Shown here piece after piece: positions 8,010 to 17,582 of a stretch of DNA of 64,000 nucleotides. Origin of the DNA: Poritiphilus flavus (GTDB lineage Bacteria; Bacteroidota; Bacteroidia; Flavobacteriales; Flavobacteriaceae); contig NZ_WXYO01000005.1 in NCBI RefSeq assembly GCF_009901585.1, forward strand, positions 496,001 to 560,000, written 5' to 3'. The first letter of the stretch is position 1, and each line of letters starts with the position of its first letter. The notes beneath the pieces were generated by a model that was given only the letters and a program-made list of their open reading frames with translations, made no database searches and had not been told where the DNA came from. A program made the position numbers and the translations under genes.

Positions 8010-10250
8010 ATGAAGAAAATAGTATTTATGATCTTTTTGGGTCTGCTACCTTCCATATCTTTTTCTCAGCAGCAGTTAAAAGGCATGGTTATGGAAGCCA
8101 ATCCCGAAAATGAGCACATTGGCCTGGAAGGGGCCAACGTATATTGGATGAACTCGCAGACCGGAACGATCACCAAAGCGGATGGCACTTTTAGCATCCC
8201 TTATTTACAAGAGTACAAGAAATTGATCATCAGCTATGTGGGTTACAGAACAGACACCCTGACCATAAATTCCCCTCAGTTCGTACACCACTTGTTGATA
8301 CCGTCCAATGAATTGGAGGAAGTGGAATTGATCAAAGAAAGGGATGCTGTTGAAAAGGCCCGTTTTAGTTCGCAGAATGTGGTCACGATCAACAGCGCCG
8401 AGTTGCTTAAGGCAGCTTGTTGCAACCTGTCTGAAAGTTTTGAGACCAACCCGGCCATAGACGTTAATTTTTCTGATGCCCTTACAGGGACCAGGCAGAT
8501 CCGTATGCTGGGTCTTACCAGTCCTTATCTGTTGATAACCCAGGAAAATATTCCTATGGTACGTGGAGCTTCTCAGGCCTATGGCCTTACTTTCACTCCC
8601 GGAACCTGGGTAGAAAGTATACAGATCACCAAAGGTGCCGGTAGCGTGGTAAACGGATATGAGAGTATTTCCGGGCAGATCAACGCGGAATTGGTCAAAC
8701 CTTTAACGGACAATAGCCTTTTTATAAACGGCTATGCCAACAGGAACGGAAGGTTGGAGCTTAACACTCACATCAATCATAAACTTACGGACAAACTGAG
8801 CACTGGCCTTTACATCCACGGAAATCGAAGGGATCAGATTGAAGACCGGAATGGAGATGGTTTTCTGGATGCACCACTCGCCAATCAGATCAATGTTCAA
8901 AACCGCTGGCAGATACAGGATGCGGAAAAAGGCTGGGTAAGTTTTGTGAATGTCCGCTTCCTGAACGATGAAAAACAGGTGGGGCAGTCTGATTACGACC
9001 CGCTAACGGACCGCTTTACCACCAATGCCTGGGGAAGTGAAATAGATACCCGCAGATTCGATTCCTCCCTAAAACTCGGTTATGTTTTTCCGGAATTGCC
9101 TTTTCAGAGTTTTGGATTTCAGTTGTCGTACAGTACGCATAAACAGGAATCTTACTTTGGCTTCAACCAATACGATATCAGGCATGAAAGTATCTATTCC
9201 AACCTGATGTTCAATTCTATCATTGGGGATACCCGTAACAAATTCAAGACTGGGATTACATTTGCTCATGATGGGTATGACGAATTGGTCAATACCGTGG
9301 ATTATGCACGGGTAGATAATTCTGTAGGAGCCTTTTTCGAATACAGCTACGAAGACCTGGAAAAGGTAAGTTTAACCGCCGGCCTTAGGGTGGATACCCA
9401 CAACCGATTGGGGACCTTTTTTACTCCAAGATTTCACATCAGGTATACTCCATGGGAAGGGGCCAGTTTAAGGGGGTCTTTTGGTCGTGGCAGGCGGGCC
9501 GCCAACTTCTTTGCAGAGAATCAGCAGTTTTTTGCCACTTCCAGGGAACTGCGCATACTGGATACCGGAAGAAGCGTCTATGGGCTGGATCCCGAAGACG
9601 CCTGGAACTACGGGCTTAGTTTTTTACAGGGCTTCAACTTGTTCGGAAGACAGGGGAACGTAACGGTGGATTATTACCGCACAGACTTTCGCGATCAGGT
9701 GGTTGTGGATTGGGAGGATCCCCGGGCAATTTCGTTCTACAACCTGGAAGGAGAGAGCTATGCCAATAGTTTTCAGTTGGAGGTAAACCACGAGATCCTG
9801 GAGAATCTGGACTTGCGTGCGGCCTACAAGTTGTACGATGTAAAGACGGATTACCAAAGTGGCAGGCTCCAAAAACCCCTACAGGCCAGGCAACGATTTT
9901 TTGCGAATCTGGGATACCAGACCAAACCTAAGGAGAACGGCTCTCAATGGCGATTGGATTATACCGTTCACAGTCTGGGAGAGCAACGCCTTCCGAATAC
10001 CTCGGCCAACCCGGCGGAGTTCAGGCTACCTGAAAATTCAGAACCTTATAGCTTAATGAACGCTCAGGTAACCAAGGTGTTCTCCGGGAAGTTTGAGGTC
10101 TACATAGGTGGTGAAAATTTAACCAATTTCACCCAGGATAGTCCGGTCTTGGGATCGACAGATCCCTTTGGACCGAATTTTGATACCAGTATAGTATTTG
10201 CTCCCATAATGGGCAGGATGTACTATGCGGGATTCCGATATAAAATATAG
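8010..10250 (+). CDS. TonB-dependent receptor, probable metal/metallophore uptake
   Basis: A 746-residue outer-membrane receptor. The start is ATG at 8010 because a signal peptide (MKKIVFMIFLGLLPSISFS) follows directly. After it come a carboxypeptidase-regulatory-like beta-sandwich (about 20-105, QLKGMV to YVGYRTDTL), a plug domain (about 110-225, with ITKGAGSVVNGYESISGQI) and a 22-strand barrel ending in a C-terminal aromatic strand (MYYAGFRYKI). A CC pair lies at the start of the plug (AACCNLSES). Such receptors import ligands using TonB energy. Placement between two HMA genes points to copper or another soft metal, though the substrate cannot be read from sequence. Confidence 0.9.
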   Translation: MKKIVFMIFLGLLPSISFSQQQLKGMVMEANPENEHIGLEGANVYWMNSQTGTITKADGTFSIPYLQEYKKLIISYVGYRTDTLTINSPQFVHHLLIPSNELEEVELIKERDAVEKARFSSQNVVTINSAELLKAACCNLSESFETNPAIDVNFSDALTGTRQIRMLGLTSPYLLITQENIPMVRGASQAYGLTFTPGTWVESIQITKGAGSVVNGYESISGQINAELVKPLTDNSLFINGYANRNGRLELNTHINHKLTDKLSTGLYIHGNRRDQIEDRNGDGFLDAPLANQINVQNRWQIQDAEKGWVSFVNVRFLNDEKQVGQSDYDPLTDRFTTNAWGSEIDTRRFDSSLKLGYVFPELPFQSFGFQLSYSTHKQESYFGFNQYDIRHESIYSNLMFNSIIGDTRNKFKTGITFAHDGYDELVNTVDYARVDNSVGAFFEYSYEDLEKVSLTAGLRVDTHNRLGTFFTPRFHIRYTPWEGASLRGSFGRGRRAANFFAENQQFFATSRELRILDTGRSVYGLDPEDAWNYGLSFLQGFNLFGRQGNVTVDYYRTDFRDQVVVDWEDPRAISFYNLEGESYANSFQLEVNHEILENLDLRAAYKLYDVKTDYQSGRLQKPLQARQRFFANLGYQTKPKENGSQWRLDYTVHSLGEQRLPNTSANPAEFRLPENSEPYSLMNAQVTKVFSGKFEVYIGGENLTNFTQDSPVLGSTDPFGPNFDTSIVFAPIMGRMYYAGFRYKI

Positions 10251-10269
10251 TTTGATAAAAATTAATGTC

Positions 10270-10632
10270 ATGAAGAAAATTGTATTATCACTGATCTGCG
10301 TTTTGGTAACATCGGTTGCGATGGGGCAGGACAAGAACAAGAAGTTGACCTTCGAGGTTGACGGGAAATGCGAAATGTGTAAGATGCGCATTGAGAAAGC
10401 TGCTTTAGGGGTCAAGGGTGTAAAATACGCCCTTTGGGATATCCCTTCGCATCAATTGTCTTTGATCATTGACGAAAGGAAAACCGATGCCATGCAGATC
10501 AAAACCGCGTTGGTTGAGGTGGGTCATGATACCAAGGAACTGAAAGCCACTCAGGAGGCTTATGACAATGTTCATCCCTGTTGTAAATACCGGGAAGACG
10601 ACACCGATGATTCTGAAAAGCATCACGACTAA
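10270..10632 (+). CDS. Secreted heavy-metal-associated (HMA) domain protein
   Basis: A 120-residue protein with a signal peptide (MKKIVLSLICVLVTSVAMGQ) and one HMA-like domain carrying CEMCKMRIEKA, a CxxC loop with Met residues. A second cysteine pair, HPCCKYRED, precedes an acidic, His-ending tail (SEKHHD). It starts at 10270, 17 bases after the receptor stop, so both are probably one transcript. Likely a periplasmic metal-binding partner of the receptor; copper is favoured by the HMA loop but not proven. Confidence 0.85.
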   Translation: MKKIVLSLICVLVTSVAMGQDKNKKLTFEVDGKCEMCKMRIEKAALGVKGVKYALWDIPSHQLSLIIDERKTDAMQIKTALVEVGHDTKELKATQEAYDNVHPCCKYREDDTDDSEKHHD

Positions 10633-10931
10633 ATGATGCTGAAATAAGCCAGAAGGAGGAGTGTCCTAAATCTAAATTGTCAGTTCGAGCGCAGTCGAGA
10701 ACTATTTCTATCTCCATTACCAATACATCTCGACTGCCTGCCCGACTATGTGGATCAGGCGGGCGCTCGATGTGACAGGAAACACCTCCTTTAGTAATTG
10801 CCAACTTTCCTGATATATTCTGCTTTTAAGTGGCCAGGCATGGGTTTTCACCGTTAAAACCGCATTTATTCCAGCCTTTTGTGTAAGGATTCCCGGATTT
10901 CGACCACTAAAATCGGGCAACATCCTTATAT
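10633..10931. repeat. Intergenic region with long imperfect hairpin (dispersed repeat)
   Basis: This 299-base gap has no credible gene. Bases 10653-10791 can fold into one long imperfect hairpin. The outer arms 10653-10667 and 10777-10791 are near complements. The inner arms 10678-10700 and 10728-10777 carry the motif TCTCGACTG, and the right arm is interrupted by a small inverted repeat (10735-10764, CCTGCCCGA and TCAGGCGGG). The left inner arm is 22/23 identical, on the opposite strand, to 16827-16849. It behaves as a dispersed palindromic element and may act as a transcript end or processing site between two co-directed genes. Confidence 0.7.
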
Positions 10932-11912
10932 ATGTACAACCGGATGACCTTCATTACGTTGGTTTTTCTGTTTGGGCAGCAGGCCTATACCCAAACCTGT
11001 TGTTCAGGAGGAGTGCCTTTGTCTAATAATTTGGGGATGTCTAATGAGGGCAAAGGATCTTTCCAGTTAGGATTAAACTACGACTACAATAATCTGAATA
11101 CCCTGAATGCCGGTTCCAATACCTTGGACGATGATTCCAGGGAACGGAACACCAATTCTGTCCTGTTGGGGATTGGATATGCTTTTTCTGACCGTTTTTC
11201 TATAGAAAGCCTCTTTACCTGGGTAAACCAGACCAGGACCATAACCCAATTCGGGAATGAAAGCCTTACGGAAACCACGGGTATTGGAGACGCGGTGCTG
11301 TTAGTAAAATACGCCTTTCCTAATGTACTTGGAGCAGAGACCGTACTGAGTATTGGTGTGGGCGCCAAGGCTCCCTTTGGGAGATCGGATTTAACCACAG
11401 ACCAGGGCATACAGCTCACGGCAGATCTGCAACCCGGCAGCGGGGCATGGGATGGATTAGGCTGGCTCTCCTTTTCAAAAGGATTGGGTTTCCGGCCATC
11501 GGCAACACTATCCGCAAGCTTTATTTACAGGTTAACCGGTGAAAATGATGAATACCTGAACAACACTTCTGTCTATGAATTCGGTGATGTCATTCAGGGC
11601 AACCTGGGATATACAGATCAGTTCTTGTTGTTTAATACGGTATTCAATCCGGGGATTGTTTTTAAGTATAGAAAGGCGAAGGAAGACCGCATCAATAAGG
11701 TAGACCTTCCAAATACCGGAGGGGAATGGGTATTTGTCCGACCGGAATTAAGTGCACAGATCAATCCGAACATCGCGATTACCACAAGGTTGGAATTACC
11801 CCTCTACAGTTTTGTGGAAGGCACGCAACTTACGCCTACGCTCCGGGTAACTGCCGGCATGACTTATAAATTCAAAGTGAAAAATGATAATCTCATAAAT
11901 GTAAGCGAATGA
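10932..11912 (+). CDS. Outer-membrane beta-barrel protein of the metal cluster
   Basis: A 326-residue secreted protein with a signal peptide (about 1-20, ending AYTQ) and then TCCSGGVPLSNN, a cysteine pair at the mature N-terminus. The rest alternates polar and hydrophobic residues with aromatic turns and ends in a strand (VTAGMTYKFKVK), as in outer-membrane barrels of transporter or porin type. The product is not firmly recognised. It overlaps the next gene by four bases (ATGA) and lies after the HMA genes, so it may be an outer-membrane part of the same metal system. An alternative start is ATG at 10944. Confidence 0.68.
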   Translation: MYNRMTFITLVFLFGQQAYTQTCCSGGVPLSNNLGMSNEGKGSFQLGLNYDYNNLNTLNAGSNTLDDDSRERNTNSVLLGIGYAFSDRFSIESLFTWVNQTRTITQFGNESLTETTGIGDAVLLVKYAFPNVLGAETVLSIGVGAKAPFGRSDLTTDQGIQLTADLQPGSGAWDGLGWLSFSKGLGFRPSATLSASFIYRLTGENDEYLNNTSVYEFGDVIQGNLGYTDQFLLFNTVFNPGIVFKYRKAKEDRINKVDLPNTGGEWVFVRPELSAQINPNIAITTRLELPLYSFVEGTQLTPTLRVTAGMTYKFKVKNDNLINVSE

Positions 11913-12979
11913 AAAAGGAAGTTTTACTACTGGTACTGATAGGGCTGCTGTTCTCATGTAGCTCTTCCAGTACTACAGAAGAAACAGGTGGAGGTACAGA
12001 GTCCACCGACGATTCTGGCACCTCAGATGTCTGGAGCATTCCTGTTGCGGATGTTTTTGATGGTGGACCTGGCAGGGACGGGATCCCGGCATTGGAGAAT
12101 CCCGGGTTTACGGTGGCGGACAATGCCGCTTTGCTATTGGATTCTGATCTGGTATTAGGATTTAAGAACGGGGATGATATCAGGGCTTACCAGCATATTG
12201 TGTTGGACTGGCATGAGATTGTAAACGACAATATTGGGGATGTTTCCATGGCGGTTACCTATTGTCCGCTGACAGGCACCGGCATAGGATGGAACCGGAT
12301 CATTAACGGGCAGGAGACCACCTTTGGTGTTTCCGGGCTGTTGTACAATACCAACCTCATTCCTTTTGACAGGGCTACGCGCAGCAACTGGTCTCAAATC
12401 CTCAACGAGTCCGTAAACGGGCAGTTGATAGGGCAGAAGGTGGAGCTTGTCACCCTGGTTGAAACTGATTGGAAAACCTGGAAGACCATGTATCCGGATA
12501 CCAAAATCCTAAGTCTGAATACTGGCTTTTCGCGCACTTACGGAGTTTACCCCTATGTGGACTACCGCACCAACAATGAATTTTTTATTTTCCCGGTACC
12601 GGTAGACGATCGCCTGCCTTCCAAAGAACGTATCCACGCCATAATAGATGGTGACGATGCCAAGGCTTACCGCTTTGCTGACCTTATTGCTGAAAACCTT
12701 ATACGGGATACCTTTAATGGAAAGGAATACCTTATCGTGGGCAATGCGAATTTTATGGCGTCCTTTGAACTGGATGGAGACAAGGGTGGCCTGCAATACA
12801 CCTATGATTTCAATGGTTCCGAGGTCGTATTAAGTGATAATGAAGGAAACAGCTGGAACATTTTTGGGGAAGCCGTATCAGGTCCGCGGACCGGGCAAAG
12901 CCTCAAAACCTCCTCCTCATTTATGGCCTATTGGTTTTCCATCCCTGCTTTTTATACTACTGAGCTCTATGGCAGCTAA
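11909..12979 (+). CDS. DUF3179 domain-containing lipoprotein
   Basis: A 356-residue lipoprotein with lipobox LLFSC (Cys17). A low-complexity Ser/Thr/Glu linker (18-45) leads into a DUF3179 domain, marked by DGIPALENP, VTYCPLTGTGIGWNR and the later FWFSIPAFY-type end. The single cysteine in the CPLTGT motif is the family's most conserved point. The function of DUF3179 is unknown. Overlap with the preceding gene and a shared terminator downstream put it as the last gene of the metal cluster. Placement in the outer membrane or periplasm follows from the lipobox. Confidence 0.87.
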   Translation: MKKEVLLLVLIGLLFSCSSSSTTEETGGGTESTDDSGTSDVWSIPVADVFDGGPGRDGIPALENPGFTVADNAALLLDSDLVLGFKNGDDIRAYQHIVLDWHEIVNDNIGDVSMAVTYCPLTGTGIGWNRIINGQETTFGVSGLLYNTNLIPFDRATRSNWSQILNESVNGQLIGQKVELVTLVETDWKTWKTMYPDTKILSLNTGFSRTYGVYPYVDYRTNNEFFIFPVPVDDRLPSKERIHAIIDGDDAKAYRFADLIAENLIRDTFNGKEYLIVGNANFMASFELDGDKGGLQYTYDFNGSEVVLSDNEGNSWNIFGEAVSGPRTGQSLKTSSSFMAYWFSIPAFYTTELYGS

Positions 12980-13012
12980 CTCTTATATATACCCGAATGC
13001 CTAAACACAAAA

Positions 13013-13045
13013 CCGCCCTGACGATTCAATGTCAGGGCGGTTTCA
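13013..13045. terminator. Bidirectional terminator between DUF3179 and groEL
   Basis: A perfect 10-bp stem (CCGCCCTGAC at 13013-13022 and GTCAGGGCGG at 13031-13040) with an 8-base loop is flanked by A residues on the left and TTTCATTTTT on the right, so it can end transcripts from both converging genes. Confidence 0.88.
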
Positions 13046-13068
13046 TTTTTATGAATGGGCCAACGGGC

Positions 13069-14706
<1,638 letters not shown>

Positions 14707-14728
14707 CTATAGATAATTTAATCGGTTT

Positions 14729-15007
14729 TTATATGATCGCTAAAATGTCACTTTCCCTCATCATCAAATAATCTGAACCGTCCAGTTTAAGTTCAGTTCC
14801 AGAGTATTTCCCATAAAGTACGGTGTCTCCAACCTTTACCGTGACCTGTTCGTCTTTAGTGCCAGGGCCAACCGCTACTACCTTGCCCTTTTGAGGTTTT
14901 TCCTTTGCGGTATCCGGAATAAAAATACCGGAAGCGGTTTTGGTCTCTGCCGCCATGGGCTCAATAAGGACCCTGTCCGCCAGTGGTTTGATGTTAACTT
15001 TAGCCAT
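14729..15007 (-). CDS. groS: 10 kDa co-chaperonin GroES
   Basis: The 92-residue co-chaperonin forming the heptameric lid on GroEL. It shows [11 protein letters not shown] at the start, a mobile loop around 17-33 ([19 protein letters not shown]) and [14 protein letters not shown] near the end. It is first in groES-groEL. No CIRCE element was seen upstream; a sigma-54-like GG-N10-GC site lies about 45 bases before the start. Confidence 0.98.
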   Translation of the reverse strand: MAKVNIKPLADRVLIEPMAAETKTASGIFIPDTAKEKPQKGKVVAVGPGTKDEQVTVKVGDTVLYGKYSGTELKLDGSDYLMMRESDILAII

Positions 15008-15050
15008 ATTGATTTTCGTTTTTAGATTTTAAATTTTCATGTTTTCTTTA

Positions 15051-15067
15051 GGCAGAAATTATGCCAA
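15051..15067 (-). promoter_or_regulatory. Possible sigma-54-type promoter of groESL
   Basis: The minus strand reads TTGGCATAATTTCTGCC, with GG and GC exactly 10 bases apart as required for -24/-12 sigma-54 promoters; the -12 part is CTGC instead of TTGC. The predicted start is near 15040, 33 bases before groES. A chance match is possible. Confidence 0.35.
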
Positions 15068-15097
15068 TAGCTGAAAACTGACAGTTTGTAAAACAAG

Positions 15098-15128
15098 AAA
15101 TGCCAGCTTGTCATTCATGCTGGCATTT
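15098..15128 (-). terminator. Terminator after secG
   Basis: A perfect 10-bp stem (AAATGCCAGC at 15098-15107 and GCTGGCATTT at 15119-15128) with an 11-base loop lies just past the secG stop. On the minus strand it is followed by CTTGTTTT. It would separate the secG transcript from groESL. Confidence 0.8.
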
Positions 15129-15151
15129 CAAAATATTTTTTCGATAGAACC

Positions 15152-15508
15152 TTACTGAATTGAATCTGAAGGACTGTTACCATCCGTTGCAGGTAATTCT
15201 TCCGGAAGTTCCTCGGGAATGGCATTTTCTATATCGTCTCCCTGGAGTAATTTGGATTCTGCATCTGCGAAACTACCTTTCAAAGCTACATTGGATAACA
15301 GTATCAGTACGATCAGTAATGTAGCCAGTGTCCAGGTACTCTTATCTAAGAAGTCTCCCGTTTTCTTCACACCACCGACAACCTGGTTGCCACCACCTCC
15401 AAAGGAAGAAGAAAGTCCGCCACCTTTTGGGTTTTGAACCATAACCACCAGAACCAAAAGAAAGCAAACTACGATGATGAGGATCAGGAAGATTGAAAAA
15501 GTACTCAT
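15152..15508 (-). CDS. secG: Protein translocase subunit SecG
   Basis: A 118-residue inner-membrane subunit of the SecYEG channel. It has two membrane helices (about 4-24 and 55-76) around the conserved loop MVQNPKGGGLSSSFGGGGNQVVGG. A Bacteroidota-type acidic tail follows (about 80-118, ending in SPSDSIQ). It starts one base into the stop of the preceding gene (TAATG), so the two are coupled. Confidence 0.96.
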   Translation of the reverse strand: MSTFSIFLILIIVVCFLLVLVVMVQNPKGGGLSSSFGGGGNQVVGGVKKTGDFLDKSTWTLATLLIVLILLSNVALKGSFADAESKLLQGDDIENAIPEELPEELPATDGNSPSDSIQ

Positions 15509-16443
15509 TAATCTGATTTTTCTTGTTGAATTTTTTCCACCGCTTTAATTCGGTCTGCAAAGAAACCACTTTTTTCCGGATATTTCAAACTTAAAATCTT
15601 ATAGGCCTGTATGGCTTTTTTGTACTTTTTCTGCTCCAGGTAGACCTTCGCCAGGGTCTCCGTCATCAATTCCTCTTTGTCCATTTTAGTAGACTCTTTG
15701 ATATCTATCTCGATGTCTACATGTTCTTTCGGGACAATTTTTGGATTATGGGCTATAAACTTATCGATCAGGTCGAATTTCTTCTTTTTGGCCAGATCTT
15801 CATCCAGGGGGAAATGAATTTCCTTAAGATCCTTGGCCTTGGAATTATCGACCTCCTTAGGTTTTCTTTTTACGGATTTCAAATTGGTGAGTTGCAGCCA
15901 CTCTCCAAAGGAATATTTTTCTTTTTTACTGAACGCAATTGGTTTTCCAAGTTCCAGTTCCTCAGCTGCTCTTTTACGATCCGCTTCAATAGCCTTATCA
16001 ACCGCAGGGTCTTTTGATTTGAAGAGGGAAGGATCCAGTATGGTATCCGCGTCTTTTGCGGAACGGGGTAGTGGAAGATCTTCAGATTCCTCGATCAGCG
16101 AAGGTTCGGTCTCCGGATCCGGAATGATCTCTTCCGAGATGATCTCCTTTTCGCCTAAGGGCGGGGTTTTACCAGAGATGGTATCGGCTATACTGTTCTG
16201 CAGAAATTCCTTGGAGGTGATAAAATCGAACAGTATATCCCGGTCTGCCGTATAGGCAGCCGTAACTTTTAGGGCATTGTTGTATTTAAAACTGTTAAGA
16301 TTTTTTAAGCCCTTAAGATGAAGGGCCCGGGCGGCTTGAAAATAAGGATACTCTTCAAGAACATCTTCCAGATGCTTGGTCTGCACCGGATCTACTACCT
16401 TGTCCGGGTGCTGCAATAAGTATGTGAAGTCCGAAACTTTCAT
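15508..16443 (-). CDS. Hypothetical cytoplasmic protein with C-terminal TPR-like segment
   Basis: A 311-residue protein with no signal peptide or membrane helix. The N-terminal 75 residues are helical (EYPYFQAARALHLKGLKN), a low-complexity acidic middle follows (about 95-170), and the C-terminus (about 262-305) reads like one or two TPR helices (AKVYLEQKKYKKAIQAYKILSLKYPEKS). It lies between lptE and secG in an order I associate with Bacteroidota genomes, and is coupled to secG. A role in envelope biogenesis is possible but unproven. Confidence 0.85.
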   Translation of the reverse strand: MKVSDFTYLLQHPDKVVDPVQTKHLEDVLEEYPYFQAARALHLKGLKNLNSFKYNNALKVTAAYTADRDILFDFITSKEFLQNSIADTISGKTPPLGEKEIISEEIIPDPETEPSLIEESEDLPLPRSAKDADTILDPSLFKSKDPAVDKAIEADRKRAAEELELGKPIAFSKKEKYSFGEWLQLTNLKSVKRKPKEVDNSKAKDLKEIHFPLDEDLAKKKKFDLIDKFIAHNPKIVPKEHVDIEIDIKESTKMDKEELMTETLAKVYLEQKKYKKAIQAYKILSLKYPEKSGFFADRIKAVEKIQQEKSD

Positions 16444-16572
16444 GTGTATTCCTTAATGGAGGCCTAAGGTAAGTAACTTGGGGTTTAGAAGCAAAAAGGA
16501 GAAGAGGGTTGAGAATGTGAAAATGTAGCAATGTAGTAATTTGAAGATTTGAAAATTTGAGAATTTGGAAAT

Positions 16573-16756
16573 GGATTATTGGATGGTTGGATGGTTGGAC
16601 TGTTGGATAGTTAGACTGTTGGATAGTTGGACTATTGGATGGTTAGATAGTTGGATAGTTAGACTGTTAGACGATTAGACAGTTAGATGGGTAGATTGTT
16701 GGATTGTTAGACGGATAGATGGTTGGGCTTTTGGAATATTGGACCATCGGATAGTT
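16573..16756 (+). repeat. Degenerate tandem octamer array, 23 units
   Basis: The sequence divides into 23 consecutive 8-base units without a phase slip. Most fit RGAYDGTT (for example GGATGGTT, GGACTGTT, AGATAGTT). Because 8 is not a multiple of 3 and the units vary, it is not coding. The same unit recurs at 53382-53533. Confidence 0.85.
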
Positions 16757-16826
16757 AATGGGGTAACTGTTTATTGTTCACTCCCGATAGCTATCGGGAC
16801 TGTTTATGGCACTATCCTAAATTAGG

Positions 16827-16849
16827 TCTCGACTGCGCTCGACCTGACA
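16827..16849 (+). repeat. Dispersed palindromic repeat, second copy
   Basis: The 23 bases begin TCTCGACTGCGCTCGA and end CTGACA. They differ at one position from the reverse complement of 10678-10700. The core TCGACTGCGCTCGA is an imperfect palindrome. Confidence 0.8.
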
Positions 16850-16929
16850 TAATAACTCTTATGTATTCATCCTCCGAAGCTTTAGCGAAGGAGGACTGTT
16901 TACTGCCCACTGTTCACTGTCAACTGAAC

Positions 16930-17466
16930 TCACCAATTCGCCAGAGAAGCATTGAATATATCCTGATTGATCCTTTCAAAGATCGCCTCATGAGCTTCAT
17001 CCCTTACCGAAGCCAACTGTGAATTCGCATCAAAGTCAAAGAAGAAAGAAAAGCGCCTTTCAAAATCCGAATCTTCCTTGGTGCGATTAAAGAAACGTAC
17101 ATTGACCCCAATGGTCAGACGGTTTTGGGCTGCTGTTTGTTCTGCCGTTGCCGTCATCGGAGATACCCGGTATTCCACGATCTCACCCTCGTATAACAGG
17201 TCTCCGTTAGAGCTAACCAGGTCCAGACTGGTCTGGTTCAGGATGACGTCCTGTAAGGATAAGGTGAAGTCCCGATCCAGCGCAGGATCAAAAGTAGAGC
17301 CAGGGCTTTGAGAAGCGTAATTCTGAAAGTAGTTTACCTGGAAAGTTGTTGCGTCGCCCACATCCCCTCCGGTAAAATTATAGGCCCCGCAGCCAGAGAT
17401 AAGCAAAGCGAAGAACAGCATGGCTGCGTTTCTAAAAGACCAGGATTTTAAAAGTTGTTTGTACAT
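16930..17466 (-). CDS. lptE: LPS assembly lipoprotein LptE
   Basis: A 178-residue outer-membrane lipoprotein that plugs the LptD barrel and helps insert lipopolysaccharide. It has a signal peptide with lipobox LLISGC and then GAYNFTGG, the typical Bacteroidota LptE mature start. Later segments (FRVNYFQNYA-like FQVNYFQNYA, NGDLLYEGEIVEYRV, TAEQTAAQNRLTIGVNVRF) fit the family. ATG at 17466 is chosen because the signal peptide follows at once; ATG at 17487 is possible. It follows the sigma-54 activator by about 115 bases. Confidence 0.9.
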   Translation of the reverse strand: MYKQLLKSWSFRNAAMLFFALLISGCGAYNFTGGDVGDATTFQVNYFQNYASQSPGSTFDPALDRDFTLSLQDVILNQTSLDLVSSNGDLLYEGEIVEYRVSPMTATAEQTAAQNRLTIGVNVRFFNRTKEDSDFERRFSFFFDFDANSQLASVRDEAHEAIFERINQDIFNASLANW

Positions 17467-17582
17467 CGTGACTAAGTTACGGACCATATTATATCAGGCA
17501 TAACCAACCCAAATAGACAATTTAATTTTGTAATTCTCAACAACTTTCGGAAACTTTTAACCTCAAACCGAGTGATTCCAAA

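Larger units (their letters stand above)
16444..16929. other. Gene-free region with octamer array and clustered palindromes
   Basis: This 486-base gap between lptE and the next gene holds no gene. From 16540 it contains A/T-rich octamers (TTTGAAGA, TTTGAAAA, TTTGAGAA), then a strict octamer array (16573-16756). After that come a perfect 18-base palindrome at 16782-16799 (arms TCCCGATAG and CTATCGGGA), a copy of the dispersed TCTCGACTGCGCTCGA repeat at 16827-16849, and an imperfect palindrome TCCTCC...GGAGGA at 16870-16895. Short repeats of the form ACTGTTTACTG/CACTGTTCACTG fill 16896-16926. Confidence 0.8.

Noticed and set aside
15008-15097. CIRCE heat-shock operator before groES
   Set aside because: The TTAGCACTC/GAGTGCTAA repeat is absent; only a short AAACTG-A-CAGTTT palindrome (15075-15087) is present and is too short to call.
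16573-16756. CRISPR array
   Set aside because: The units are 8 bases, contiguous and without spacers; no cas genes are nearby.
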